Shown here one piece after another: positions 14,753 to 22,743 of a DNA stretch of 36,439 bases. Below the pieces are notes generated by a model that searched no databases, was not told where the DNA came from, and saw nothing but the letters and a program-made list of their open reading frames with translations. Made by a program: the position numbers and the translations under genes. The stretch comes from Trueperaceae bacterium (lineage in GTDB: Bacteria; Deinococcota; Deinococci; Deinococcales; Trueperaceae): the NCBI GenBank assembly GCA_020354625.1, contig CP070651.1, positions 1,912,278 to 1,948,716 on the forward strand, given 5' to 3'. How positions within the stretch are numbered: position 1 is the first letter of the stretch; the number at the start of each line of letters is the position of its first letter.

Positions 14753-15556
14753 TTAGGCGGCCGCCTTCTCCATGAGCTGGTTGACGTTCATGCCGGTGAG
14801 GTAGGCCAAAAACGATGGCAGGATGGGGAGTACGCAAGGGGAGAGGAACGAGAGCGCGCCGGCGGCGAAGGCGATGCCGAGAGTCGGGGTGCTGGCGCCG
14901 TCCAAGACAGCGCCCTCGACGCTGCCGAGACTCGCCAGGTAGGGGGCGAAGGCGTTGACAGCGCCGGTGGCGAGCAGGAGCCCGACGGCGATCAAGAGGA
15001 CCGCACCGACCTTCTCGATGACGCCGGCGTAGCGCCGGAGCGCTTTCCAGGCGGGGAGGAGCTGCGCAAAGACCAGGAAGGGGACGGCGAAGCCGAGCGC
15101 GTAGACGCCTAAGAGCAGACCGCCCTGCGAAGCGCCCCCGGTGGTGGCTGCGATTCCGAGGATGCCGGCCAGGATCGGGCCGATGCAGGGTGTCCAACCG
15201 GCCGCGAAGGCGACGCCGACCAGCGCCGAGCCGGCGTAGCCGGTCGGCTTGTATTGCATGTGTACCCGCATGTCGCGCTGCAAAAACGGGAGCGGAATGA
15301 CCTTCAACATGAGGAGCCCCATGAGGACCAGGAACACGCCGGCGACGACCCGGATGATAGTGCCGTACTCGAAGAGCACGTTGCTGACCAGCCCGGCGCT
15401 GAAGCCGAGGGCGATAAAAACGGCGCTCAGGCCCAACACGAAGGCGAAGGTGTGCAGGGTGAGGTTCAAGCGTACGGACACGGCAGGTGCGTTGCTCCCG
15501 CCTTCTGTGTGGTTGACGGCTTCAGCGTGGTCTTCGGTGCGGGTGACGTCGCTCAT
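14753..15556 (-). CDS. ccdA: CcdA-type thiol electron transporter with circularly permuted helix order
   Basis: A 267-residue, six-helix membrane protein of the CcdA/DsbD family, which carries reducing equivalents across the membrane to extracytoplasmic thioredoxin-like proteins. Both redox-active cysteines are present: Cys124 in GWTPCIGP and Cys241 in LSFLSPCVLP. In ordinary CcdA the SPCVLP helix is the first helix. Here the N terminus is hydrophilic (about 30 residues) and goes straight into the usual second helix (LHTFAFVLGL), and the SPCVLP helix comes last (about 228-255). All helix orientations can be kept if the termini move to the other side. The ATG at 15556 overlaps the stop of the thioredoxin-like gene (ATGA), so the two are coupled. 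Confidence 0.9.
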   Translation of the reverse strand: MSDVTRTEDHAEAVNHTEGGSNAPAVSVRLNLTLHTFAFVLGLSAVFIALGFSAGLVSNVLFEYGTIIRVVAGVFLVLMGLLMLKVIPLPFLQRDMRVHMQYKPTGYAGSALVGVAFAAGWTPCIGPILAGILGIAATTGGASQGGLLLGVYALGFAVPFLVFAQLLPAWKALRRYAGVIEKVGAVLLIAVGLLLATGAVNAFAPYLASLGSVEGAVLDGASTPTLGIAFAAGALSFLSPCVLPILPSFLAYLTGMNVNQLMEKAAA

Positions 15557-16110
15557 CGGCTCCACTCTACCCCGATGCCGGCCAGGTGATCGGTGAGCTC
15601 GCCTGCGGTGAGGGGGCCGATCTTGACCGAGGCCACCACGCCTTCGGCGTCGATGAAGAAGGTCGTCGGCATGCCCCGCACACGGTAGACCTTGTTTAGG
15701 ACGTTGCGTGTGGTATCGAAGTCGATGTCGGCGAACTGTTGTTTCTGTTCGGTAGAAGCGTCGTAGACAGAGGTCAGGGTGGTGCCGACTTCCTGCTCGA
15801 GAAAGTCTCTCGCCATCTCGAAGGGCTCGGCGAGGTTGACCAGCAAGAAGGCGACCTCACCGCCCGCACTGCTGACCGCGTCGTGGGCTTGTTGGAACAG
15901 GGGGATCTCTTCGATGCAAAAGGGGCACCAGGTAGCCCAGGCGTTGAGGACCACCGGGCTGCCCTGAAAATCGGAAAGCTTGATGACCTGGCCGTTCTCG
16001 TCGACCAGGGTAAAGTCGGGCGCGGGCTTGCCGGGGCTTACAGCCGACGCCAGGGTGGTCATCAGCAAAATGAGTAAAAGTAGTACTGTTGGAAACACAC
16101 GTCGCTTCAT
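15553..16110 (-). CDS. TlpA/ResA-like secreted thioredoxin
   Basis: A 185-residue extracytoplasmic thiol-disulfide oxidoreductase. A signal peptide or membrane anchor covers about residues 1-24 (KRRVFPTVLLLLILLMTT). The mature part has the TlpA/AhpC-TSA-like entry PAPDFTLVDENG and the redox motif WCPFC (Cys62 and Cys65). A cis-Pro segment, VRGMPTTFFIDAEG, follows. The CcdA gene is directly downstream and overlapping, so this protein is the probable electron acceptor. The pair probably reduces apocytochrome c or CuA-site thiols, which suits the oxidase operon in this window. I chose the ATG at 16110, with AGGAG five bases upstream; a second ATG and a GTG lie just before it. Confidence 0.9.
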   Translation of the reverse strand: MKRRVFPTVLLLLILLMTTLASAVSPGKPAPDFTLVDENGQVIKLSDFQGSPVVLNAWATWCPFCIEEIPLFQQAHDAVSSAGGEVAFLLVNLAEPFEMARDFLEQEVGTTLTSVYDASTEQKQQFADIDFDTTRNVLNKVYRVRGMPTTFFIDAEGVVASVKIGPLTAGELTDHLAGIGVEWSR

Positions 16111-16201
16111 CATCACTCCTACCGAAAAAGGGCTTGGACGGTACTAGGGTTGGGGTGTACCTCCTGATAGGTGTGATGATAGCCAGACGAGAGGAACGTG
16201 A

Positions 16202-16237
16202 CCGTATAAGAGTTGACCTGGGTCAACTCTTATACGG
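16202..16237. promoter_or_regulatory. 36-bp perfect palindrome
   Basis: Seventeen-base arms, CCGTATAAGAGTTGACC and GGTCAACTCTTATACGG, surround a TG centre. No T tract follows on either strand. It lies about 90 bp upstream of the thioredoxin-like gene and directly borders the permease scrap at 16240. It may be an operator, or the remnant end of a mobile element. Confidence 0.8.
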
Positions 16238-16239
16238 GG

Positions 16240-16309
16240 TCTCCCGAGGGCTTGCCGGGAATCTGGGTTTTCTTTCAGGAGAGCCACCTCTGGGCTACCT
16301 TAGACCGGG
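16240..16309 (+). pseudogene. Fragment of an ABC permease gene
   Basis: About 70 bp are some 83% identical to 34234-34303 inside the intact TauC/SsuC-like permease gene. The translation SPEGLPGIWVFFQ, then ESHLWATL, matches SSEGLPGVWALFQ and ESHLWATL of that protein in register. Similarity stops just before the TGA at 16315-16317. It is a relic of a second permease gene, not a whole gene. Confidence 0.85.
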
Positions 16310-16317
16310 AGGGCTGA

Positions 16318-17235
16318 ACCAAGGCCATCGTGGTGGTGCACTACTGCGGCCACCCGGCCGAGATGGACGCCATCATGGAGATCGCCCGGCGCCGCAACGT
16401 CAAGGTGATCGAGGACGTCTCGCACGCCCACGGCGGCCTGTACAAGGGCAGAAAGGTCGGTACGTTCGGCGACGTGGCCGGCGCCTCGCTGATGAGCGGC
16501 AAGTCGCTGGTGGCCGGCGAGGCCGGCATGCTAACCACCGACGACCTGGAGATTTTTGAGCGGGCCGTCGCCTGGGGTTTCTACCGCCGTTTCGACGACT
16601 CCATCAAGACCGAATACCTGAAGCCCTACGCGGGTCTGCCGCTCGGCGGCTACAAGTACCGTATGCACCAGATGAGTGCTGCCGTCGGCCGGGTGCAGCT
16701 CGAGTCCTACGATGCCCGCATGGCGGAGATCCAGAAGGCCATGAACGCCTTTTGCGATCTGCTCGAGGACATACCCGGGATCCGCCCCCACCGCCCCACC
16801 AAGGATTCTGGCAGCACCAACGCGGGCTGGTACGCGGCTAGGGCGCACTACCTCCCAGAAGAGCTCGGCGGTCTCAGCGTCACCGCCTTCACGGCTGCGG
16901 TTCGAGCTGAGGGGGTCACCGATTGCCATTCGGGTGCCAACCCACCTCTGCACCTGCACCCGCTTTTCAACACCTGCGATGTCTACGGTCACGGTAAGCC
17001 TACCCGACTCGCCCACAGCGACCGGGACGTGCGCCAGCCCGAAGGGAGCCTCCCCAACAGCGAGCAGGTCGCCAACAGGACCTTCGCCATCCCCTGGTTC
17101 AAACACTACCGGCCCGAGGTGATCGAGCAGTATGCCGAGGTATTCAGGAAGGTGGCGGAAAACTACCGGGACTTGCTCGAGCACGACCGGGGCGACCCAC
17201 CCGCGGGTGGTGCCTGGGGCTTGACGCCGGTCTGA
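16318..17235 (+). pseudogene. 5'-truncated DegT/DnrJ/EryC1/StrS-family aminotransferase
   Basis: About 305 codons of a PLP-dependent sugar aminotransferase-type protein. The frame opens after a TGA with TKAIVVVHYCGHPAEMDAI, which in full-length members lies about 110 residues in. VIEDVSHAHGG and the PLP Lys in LMSGKSLVAGEAG follow, and the substrate-domain end PWFKHYRPEVIEQ is intact. The N-terminal part holding the cofactor-phosphate contacts is missing and is replaced by the permease fragment. A GTG at 16330 could start a 301-residue product, but no ribosome-binding site is seen. The rest of the frame is undamaged, so the truncation is probably recent. Intact homologues act on keto-sugars. 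Confidence 0.85.
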
Positions 17236-17247
17236 GAGCGGCCGCGC

Positions 17248-18459
17248 CTAGCCCGGCGTTTGGTGGCTAAAACTCGAGCGGTAGCGGCTGAGCACCAGGT
17301 AGACCAGCACGGTCGCGGGTAATAGCAGCAGGTAGCCGAGCCCCATGGCGGTGCTGATCCCCAACGTCTCTTGGAGCCGGCCGATACCGATGTAGAGGAG
17401 GCCGGCTATACCCCAGGAGAGACCCATCATCATCCCCGAGGCAGTGGCCAGGGCGTGGGGGGCTAGGTCCTGGCCGCTGAGGATCAGAAGCGGCAGTGAG
17501 GCATTGGTGGTCAGGCCGGCTAGTGCGATGAGCACGAAATAGGCGAGCGAGCCCGGCGGGAAGAGGAAGACGGCGAACAGAGCAGGGAGCGCCACGAGCA
17601 GCGAGCCGACCGTGAGCGTGCGCCGGTCGAAGCGGTCGGCCAAGCCACCGGCCAGGAAGCCGCCGGCTGCCGCTGCGAAGGTAAACGTTGCCAGCGTCCA
17701 GCCGATCAGTGCGTCGTCGGGCGCGAAGTTCCTGCTTTTGACCAGCCACAAGGGCATGGCGCTGTTGAAGGTCACGAACGAAGTGGCCCGAAAGATACCG
17801 GCCAGACAGAGCAGACCGACGGGACCGGTGAGGAGTTGTAGGTCGAAGAGTTTGACCTCTCGGCCCGACGCGCGCGCTTGTGGGGGCAAGAAGACGAAGA
17901 GGGCGACGCCTGCCAGCACCCCGGGCACCATCAACCAGGGGGAAAAACCGACACCGAAGTGTGTGATGACATAAAGGATCACTACCGGGCCGATCGCCAT
18001 GCCCAAGGCGCCTCCGGCGCCGAAAAACCCTACGGCAAGCCCTTTGCGGGCGCCGCCCGACATTCGGGCCAGGCTCATCCCCGATGGGTGGAAGGCGGCC
18101 GAACCGAGCCCGCCGGCGAAGAGGACGAAGACGAGCAGGGAGAGGTTGGGGGCGACGGCGACCAGGCTGAGCAGGCTCGAGCAGAGGACGGTTCCCGCGG
18201 CGCTGACCAGCCGCCGGCCGAGCCGGTCGGCGAGCGCCCCGAAGAGCGGCTGCACCACCGAGGTGCTCACCGAAAGGGTGGCTACCAAGAGGGCCAGTGT
18301 GGTCTCGCTCAGCTCGAAGCGCTGTTGAAGGCTCGGCAGAAGCGCCGAGAACATCCCGAAGAAGCCGTCGTTGCTGGCGTGTGCCAGCGTCAACAGCAGG
18401 TAGAGTCCGCCCCCACCTAAGAGGATGGGCCGGTGCTTGGTGAGGGGGGTGACGGCCAC
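17248..18459 (-). CDS. MFS transporter, fosmidomycin-resistance-like
   Basis: A 403-residue major facilitator with about 12 transmembrane helices. The first cytoplasmic loop has the MFS signature GALADRLGRR and the second half repeats it as GGLADRFDRR. The HASNDGFFGMFSALLP start and the AAFHPSGMSLA helix resemble Fsr-type exporters and related MFS permeases; the substrate is not predictable. I use the GTG at 18459, since family similarity begins a few residues later and the epimerase gene ends only 10 bp upstream. A longer frame would run back into that gene. It is the last gene of a minus-strand set with epimerase and FAH enzymes, so it may move a sugar acid or related metabolite. Confidence 0.87.
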   Translation of the reverse strand: MAVTPLTKHRPILLGGGGLYLLLTLAHASNDGFFGMFSALLPSLQQRFELSETTLALLVATLSVSTSVVQPLFGALADRLGRRLVSAAGTVLCSSLLSLVAVAPNLSLLVFVLFAGGLGSAAFHPSGMSLARMSGGARKGLAVGFFGAGGALGMAIGPVVILYVITHFGVGFSPWLMVPGVLAGVALFVFLPPQARASGREVKLFDLQLLTGPVGLLCLAGIFRATSFVTFNSAMPLWLVKSRNFAPDDALIGWTLATFTFAAAAGGFLAGGLADRFDRRTLTVGSLLVALPALFAVFLFPPGSLAYFVLIALAGLTTNASLPLLILSGQDLAPHALATASGMMMGLSWGIAGLLYIGIGRLQETLGISTAMGLGYLLLLPATVLVYLVLSRYRSSFSHQTPG

Positions 18460-18469
18460 AGCTGAGTTG

Positions 18470-19441
18470 CTACCCGATCGCGTCGGCGGTGAGCCGCCCA
18501 TCCGCCAGGCACGCTTCGAAGTGCTCGATAGTCTGACGGATACCCTCAACCAAAGGTGTAGGCTTGACCCCTGGTAACAGCTCTTCGTATGCGCCGCTGG
18601 CGAGACCTTCGGGGAACGGCAAACTGCTGTCGGCACAGGTAATCTCGGTTGCCGGCCGCAAGGCGTTGATCAGCGTTGCCACCTCCGCCACTCCCACCGG
18701 TTCGGAGCCCAGGTTGAACCCGAAGGCGCCTGCCAGCGGGGTCTCCGCCGCCTCGATGAACTGCCGGGCCACATCCGAGGCGAAGTGAAACTGCATCCTG
18801 CCTCCGAAGCTGATATGAAAGGGCTCTCCGGCCGCCGCTGCCAGCATGGCGTTGGTCGGTTCGCTGGTGAGCCCCTGATCCCGCCCGACCCCGTAGACCG
18901 TGTAGGGACGCAAGGCGGTGCTGCTCAGCTGGTGGTCTTGCCAGTAGATGCGGGCGGTCCCCTCGTTGGCCTGTTTGTAAACGCCATACAGGGTACGTGG
19001 ATCGAAGGGGGCGTCGGCGGTGACCAGGCCGGGTGGGTAGTCTTCGGGTGGGCCGTAGACCGCCAGCGAGGAGGCGTAGGCGAGGTGGTGAAGACCAACC
19101 TGCCGCGCCGCCTCGAAGATGTTCACGGTCCCGACCACGTTGACGGTTGCCCCCAACGCCGGATCCGCCTTGCAGAAGGGGATTTGCAGGGCGGCGAGGT
19201 GGATCAGGTGCGTGACTCGACCCATGACCTCGAGCACTTGGGAAACGTCGGTCAGGTCTCCTTTGACGAAGGTGATGGCTTTCTGTTCCTCGGGGCTCAG
19301 CAACAGATTCAGACGGCTCCTGTTGTCGCTCAGGTCGAAACTGACCGCCTGCTTTCCGGCCTTGACCAGGTGATAGAGCGTCCAAGCCCCGATGCAGCCC
19401 ATCGAGCCGGTGACGAGATAGCTGGCCCCGGATGTCGCCAC
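18470..19441 (-). CDS. NAD-dependent epimerase/dehydratase
   Basis: A 323-residue extended short-chain dehydrogenase. The nucleotide-binding motif is VTGSMGCIGAWTL, with Asp in SFDLSDNRS favouring NAD. HLAALQIPF is the next conserved strand, SSLAVYGPPE carries the catalytic Ser, and YGVYK is the YxxxK catalytic pair. The C-terminal substrate domain is complete. Homologous enzymes act on nucleotide sugars or oxidise free sugars and aldonates; the neighbours (FAH hydrolase, SDRs, sugar-acid kinase) favour the latter. The GTG start at 19441 lies 6 bp after the stop of the FAH gene, so the two are co-transcribed. Confidence 0.88.
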   Translation of the reverse strand: MATSGASYLVTGSMGCIGAWTLYHLVKAGKQAVSFDLSDNRSRLNLLLSPEEQKAITFVKGDLTDVSQVLEVMGRVTHLIHLAALQIPFCKADPALGATVNVVGTVNIFEAARQVGLHHLAYASSLAVYGPPEDYPPGLVTADAPFDPRTLYGVYKQANEGTARIYWQDHQLSSTALRPYTVYGVGRDQGLTSEPTNAMLAAAAGEPFHISFGGRMQFHFASDVARQFIEAAETPLAGAFGFNLGSEPVGVAEVATLINALRPATEITCADSSLPFPEGLASGAYEELLPGVKPTPLVEGIRQTIEHFEACLADGRLTADAIG

Positions 19442-19447
19442 GGCTGC

Positions 19448-20299
19448 TTAGTCTCCGGCCACCATGGTGTTGGTGAGGCGTCCGAGCGCTCCGACCTCGA
19501 TGGTGACTTCGTCACCCTGCTTCATCCACACCTTCTCCGCCATCCCCAAGATGACCCCTTCGGGCGTGCCGGTGGAGATGATATCGCCGGGCATGAGCGT
19601 CATGTAACGGCTGGCGTAGCTCACGCACTCGGCCACCGAAAAGATCATGTCTTCGGTGTTGGAATCCTGGCGCAGCTCGCCGTTGAGCCAGCAGCGGACC
19701 CGCATGCCCTGTGGGTCTCCCGCCTCGTCGGCAGTGATGAGGTAGGGACCGAGCGGCAAGAACTTGTCGAGCGTCTTGCCCAAGAGCCACTGGCCGGTCA
19801 ACATTTGAAGATCCCGGGCGCTGACGTCGTTGCCGTTGCAGTAGCCGAGCACGTAGTCGAGCGCTTCGGCTTCGGAGACGCCTTTGGCGCGCTTGCCGAT
19901 CACCACCACCAGCTCGGCTTCGTAGTCGTACTCGACGGCGACCGTAGGAAGCGGCACCCCTTCTGCTGGGGCCGCCACGGTGTTGCCGAACTTGGAAAAC
20001 AGCACCGGCGTCTTCGGTGGCTCGGCACCCGTTTCTGCAGCGTGCCGGCGGTAGTTGAGGCCGACGCAGAGGATCTTGCCGGGGGTCGGCACGGCGGGGC
20101 CGAGCTGTAGCTGCGCCTCATCGAGATAGCCGGTGCCGGGATCTGCAAGCGCTTTGGAAACGCGTTCTTGCAGCTCGGGCAGGGCTGCCGAACCCTGGAC
20201 CAAGAATGCTTGGGGAGACTGGCCCGTATCCAAAATCCCCCGGTTCGTCTTCACCCCGAGATGAAGACCGTCAGCTGTATCGAATGTCAACAAGATCAT
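19448..20299 (-). CDS. Fumarylacetoacetate hydrolase family protein
   Basis: A 283-residue FAH-family enzyme. Typical features are ILCVGLNYRRHAAE, then the metal-binding region with VEYDYEAELVVVIGKRA, GYCNGNDVSARDLQ, and the catalytic-domain segments KTLDKFLPLGP and GDIISTGTPEGV. This family cleaves C-C bonds or decarboxylates and hydrates diketo acids. In sugar-acid operons related proteins are 2-keto-3-deoxy-sugar-acid hydrolases or dehydratases, which fits here. AGGAGGGG lies ten bases before the ATG. A 31-bp palindrome lies 139 bp upstream and may control it. The epimerase gene follows immediately. Confidence 0.9.
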   Translation of the reverse strand: MILLTFDTADGLHLGVKTNRGILDTGQSPQAFLVQGSAALPELQERVSKALADPGTGYLDEAQLQLGPAVPTPGKILCVGLNYRRHAAETGAEPPKTPVLFSKFGNTVAAPAEGVPLPTVAVEYDYEAELVVVIGKRAKGVSEAEALDYVLGYCNGNDVSARDLQMLTGQWLLGKTLDKFLPLGPYLITADEAGDPQGMRVRCWLNGELRQDSNTEDMIFSVAECVSYASRYMTLMPGDIISTGTPEGVILGMAEKVWMKQGDEVTIEVGALGRLTNTMVAGD

Positions 20300-20437
20300 G
20301 TTCTGATTTCCCCTCCTAGAAGGAAGTTTGGCTCGAAAAACCCCTTAAGCAGATCCAAGTTTGTTTGCAGAATTGGACCGCAGACGGCCGCGGGACGCAA
20401 GCTCGGCGCTTCGCTGACCCGTACTCGCTCTGCTCGC

Positions 20438-20468
20438 ATTAAGTTTGAGGTGGTACCTCAAACTTAAT
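20438..20468. promoter_or_regulatory. 31-bp perfect palindrome between SDR and FAH genes
   Basis: Arms ATTAAGTTTGAGGT (20438-20451) and ACCTCAAACTTAAT (20455-20468) flank GGT. It sits in the only sizeable gap (224 bp) of the minus-strand catabolic set. It could be an operator for the FAH-epimerase-MFS part, or a stem at the end of the SDR message. Confidence 0.75.
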
Positions 20469-20523
20469 TTGGAGGTTCTTAACTCTACAACGCCTGGCTG
20501 AGTCGGAGGTAGCACGGTTAACC

Positions 20524-21267
20524 CTACCGGGTCGGTTTGATCAAGACCTTCTCGATGTGGGCTCTCGACGGTAGGGAGGCGATGAGCAACACGGTGGCGG
20601 CGAGGTCTTCGGACTGAAGCATCACCTGGCGCTTCTCAGGGGGTGGCGGGGAGGGGCGCAGGTCGAGGATGGCGGTGTTGACCTCTCCTGGGCAGATGGA
20701 GCAGGCGCGCACGTTGTGGGGGTTGGCCTCCTCGTTCGTCACTTCGGTCAGCGCCTCCATACCGAGCTTCGAGGCGCTGTAGGCCACGCCGGCCAGAAGG
20801 CTCGGGTGGACCGCCGCCATCGAGGAGATATTGATGATGGTGCCGCTTTCGCGTGCCATCATTTCGGGCAGCAGCGCTTTGGTGAACAGAAAGGCGCTGG
20901 TCAGGTTGACGTCGAGGAGCTTGCGCCACTCGTCGCTCGAGGTCTCGCTGACGCTGCGCGCCTTGACGTTGGTCCCGGCGTTGTTGACCAGCACGTCGAT
21001 GGATCCGAGCGCTTCGCGCGCCCGGGTCACCGCAGCCAACACCGCGGCCTCGTTCCCGACATCGGCTGGACAGATGACGGCGCGGCGTCCCGCCGCTTCG
21101 ATTTGAGAAGCGACCTCTCTTAGGCGCTCCTCGCGCCGGGCGACGAGCGCTACGTTTGCACCCGCTGCTGCACACGCTATGGCGATGCCCTGCCCCAAGC
21201 CGCTGCTGGCACCCGTCACCAAGACGCTTTTGCCATCGAGGCTACGCTCTCCACTCGTTCGATCCAT
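20524..21267 (-). CDS. Short-chain dehydrogenase/reductase
   Basis: A 247-residue classical SDR. It shows VTGASSGLGQG for cofactor binding, VNNAG, the catalytic Ser in INISSMA, and YSASK for the Tyr-Lys pair. Arg residues after the second strand (ARREER) suggest NADP. The start ATG at 21267 is supported by AGGAGG about seven bases upstream, and the frame upstream of it is low-complexity. Many such enzymes oxidise or reduce sugar acids and polyols; the neighbouring alcohol dehydrogenase 58 bp upstream, on the same strand, points the same way. The exact substrate cannot be read. Confidence 0.9.
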   Translation of the reverse strand: MDRTSGERSLDGKSVLVTGASSGLGQGIAIACAAAGANVALVARREERLREVASQIEAAGRRAVICPADVGNEAAVLAAVTRAREALGSIDVLVNNAGTNVKARSVSETSSDEWRKLLDVNLTSAFLFTKALLPEMMARESGTIINISSMAAVHPSLLAGVAYSASKLGMEALTEVTNEEANPHNVRACSICPGEVNTAILDLRPSPPPPEKRQVMLQSEDLAATVLLIASLPSRAHIEKVLIKPTR

Positions 21268-21325
21268 TCTCGTCCTCCTTGGATGGTCACCGGGTCGATG
21301 CAACGATAACCGGCCTACAAAGAGC

Positions 21326-22306
21326 TCATGCGAACTCGATGATGCACTTGATGATCTCGGGCGAGGCGAGCAGCTCGTCGAAGAGCGCCGGGCCTTCGGC
21401 CAGGGTGACCTGGTGGTTGATGAGCTGGTCTGCCGGCACGTGGCCGGTAGCGAGCAGCTCGAGCGCCCGCCTGAACTCATCATCGGTCATGCCGTAGGTT
21501 CCCAGCACGGTGAGCTCGCGGGTCACCACGGCCTGCATGTCGACCTCGACGATCTTCTCGTTGTTGCCGATCCAGACGACCCTGCCACCGTCTTTGACCG
21601 CTGCCACCGACTGCTGCACCGTGGCGCTGATGCCGACCGCCTCGAACGAGACATCGACGCCGCGACCGTCTGTGAAGCCGGCTACCGCCTCGGTGAGGTC
21701 TCCGTTTTTGGGGTGGACCGTTTGGGCGCCCATGCGCCTTGCGATCTCCAACCGATCATCGCTCAGGTCGCTCACCAGGACGCGCTCGACCCCGCGCTCT
21801 TTGAGAACGGCGAGCGTCAACAGTCCGATGGGGCCAGCTCCTGCCACGAAGGCGCTCTCATGGGGTGTGATCTGGGCTCGGTTGACGGCGTGCACGGTAA
21901 CGGCGAGCGGTTCCGTCAAGGCTCCCGCTTCGAACGAGAGGGTGTCGGGCAAGGGGAAGAGCCGCCCTGCCGGCCATACCACGTAGTCGGCGAAGGCTCC
22001 CTGAACGTCCATCCCCATCAGCCTCCGGCCCGTGTCCAGGACTTCGAGGGGGTGGATGGCCACCCGGGTTCCGGGGGTCAGGTCGGCCACGGCCCGACCG
22101 GTGGTGACCACCTCGGCCGTGGCTTCATGCCCCATGACCAGCGGGGGGGTGCGGCGGCCGCTCGCCCCGATATAGCCGTGTAAGTCCGAGCCGCAAACCC
22201 CGGCGGCTCGCACGCGGAGTAAAACGTCGTCGTCGCGCTCGATCGCTGGAACGGGGACCTCGACGAGTCGTTGCCTGCCGATCTCCGTCATCATCAGGGC
22301 CTGCAT
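21326..22306 (-). CDS. Zinc-type medium-chain alcohol/polyol dehydrogenase
   Basis: A 326-residue medium-chain dehydrogenase. Catalytic-zinc residues are visible as Cys in AAGVCGSDLHG and His-Glu in VMGHEATAEVV, with Glu in LTEPLAVTVH. The nucleotide fold has GAGPIGLLTLAVL and the acidic end SDLSDD, which favours NAD. The structural-zinc lobe with its four closely spaced cysteines is absent: the chain goes directly from HPLEVLDTG to MGMDVQGAFADYV. Related proteins are sorbitol, galactitol or idonate dehydrogenases. I use the ATG at 22306; GTG starts at 22342 or 22402 are possible, and TGGTATTAC (22388-22380) could be their -10 element. Confidence 0.85.
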   Translation of the reverse strand: MQALMMTEIGRQRLVEVPVPAIERDDDVLLRVRAAGVCGSDLHGYIGASGRRTPPLVMGHEATAEVVTTGRAVADLTPGTRVAIHPLEVLDTGRRLMGMDVQGAFADYVVWPAGRLFPLPDTLSFEAGALTEPLAVTVHAVNRAQITPHESAFVAGAGPIGLLTLAVLKERGVERVLVSDLSDDRLEIARRMGAQTVHPKNGDLTEAVAGFTDGRGVDVSFEAVGISATVQQSVAAVKDGGRVVWIGNNEKIVEVDMQAVVTRELTVLGTYGMTDDEFRRALELLATGHVPADQLINHQVTLAEGPALFDELLASPEIIKCIIEFA

Positions 22307-22411
22307 CGAGGTCTCGGAAGGTACTGCGGATGATTTTGTCACGGGTCGTTTACCCCCTATGTGCGGTTTCGTCTCTCTCGTAATACCATTAAATGCTGCC
22401 ACCGAAACTCA

Positions 22412-22640
22412 GTTGGTGATGAGTAACGAGAACTGCAAAGGGTTTTGCTCGAGCCAGTGTGCTCTTGCGGTTGCGTTGGAAGGTAATGGGTGATGAGTGA
22501 TGGGTAATGAGTGCTTCGAAATTCGTGCTTTTGGCCCGTCTCCTTACAACTGTTGCGTCTTCGGAGCCGGCGAGCTCCCATTGAGTTTCCCTTTTGTAGT
22601 GGTCCCACGCATTACCCATTCCCCATTACCCATGACCCCC
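22412..22640. repeat. Heptamer-repeat element in a divergent promoter region
   Basis: The 437-bp gap between the divergent dehydrogenase and SDR genes holds forward heptamers at 22413-22430 and 22482-22511 (ggtaatgggtgatgagtgat). A core of about 90 bp starts with gtgcttcgaaattcgtg. Inverted heptamers follow at 22606-22636 (cgcattacccattccccatt), preceded by gtggtccca. TACAAT at 22680-22685 is a possible -10 box for the rightward SDR gene. Nothing else is recognised. Confidence 0.75.
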
Positions 22641-22743
22641 TCATCACCGTTCTTGCTGACTACCGGAGTTGCAAGTAGGTACAATGACAAAGCGCATTGA
22701 ACCGAGATGCATTTTTGGGTCATGACGCAGGGTGGGGGAGACC

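Noticed and set aside
16330-17235. Intact 301-residue aminotransferase
   Set aside because: About 110 N-terminal residues essential to the fold are absent and foreign sequence with a stop precedes it.
18785-20110. Long open frame on the plus strand (about 440 codons)
   Set aside because: It is antisense to the epimerase and FAH genes, which have full family motifs; high GC content produces such frames.
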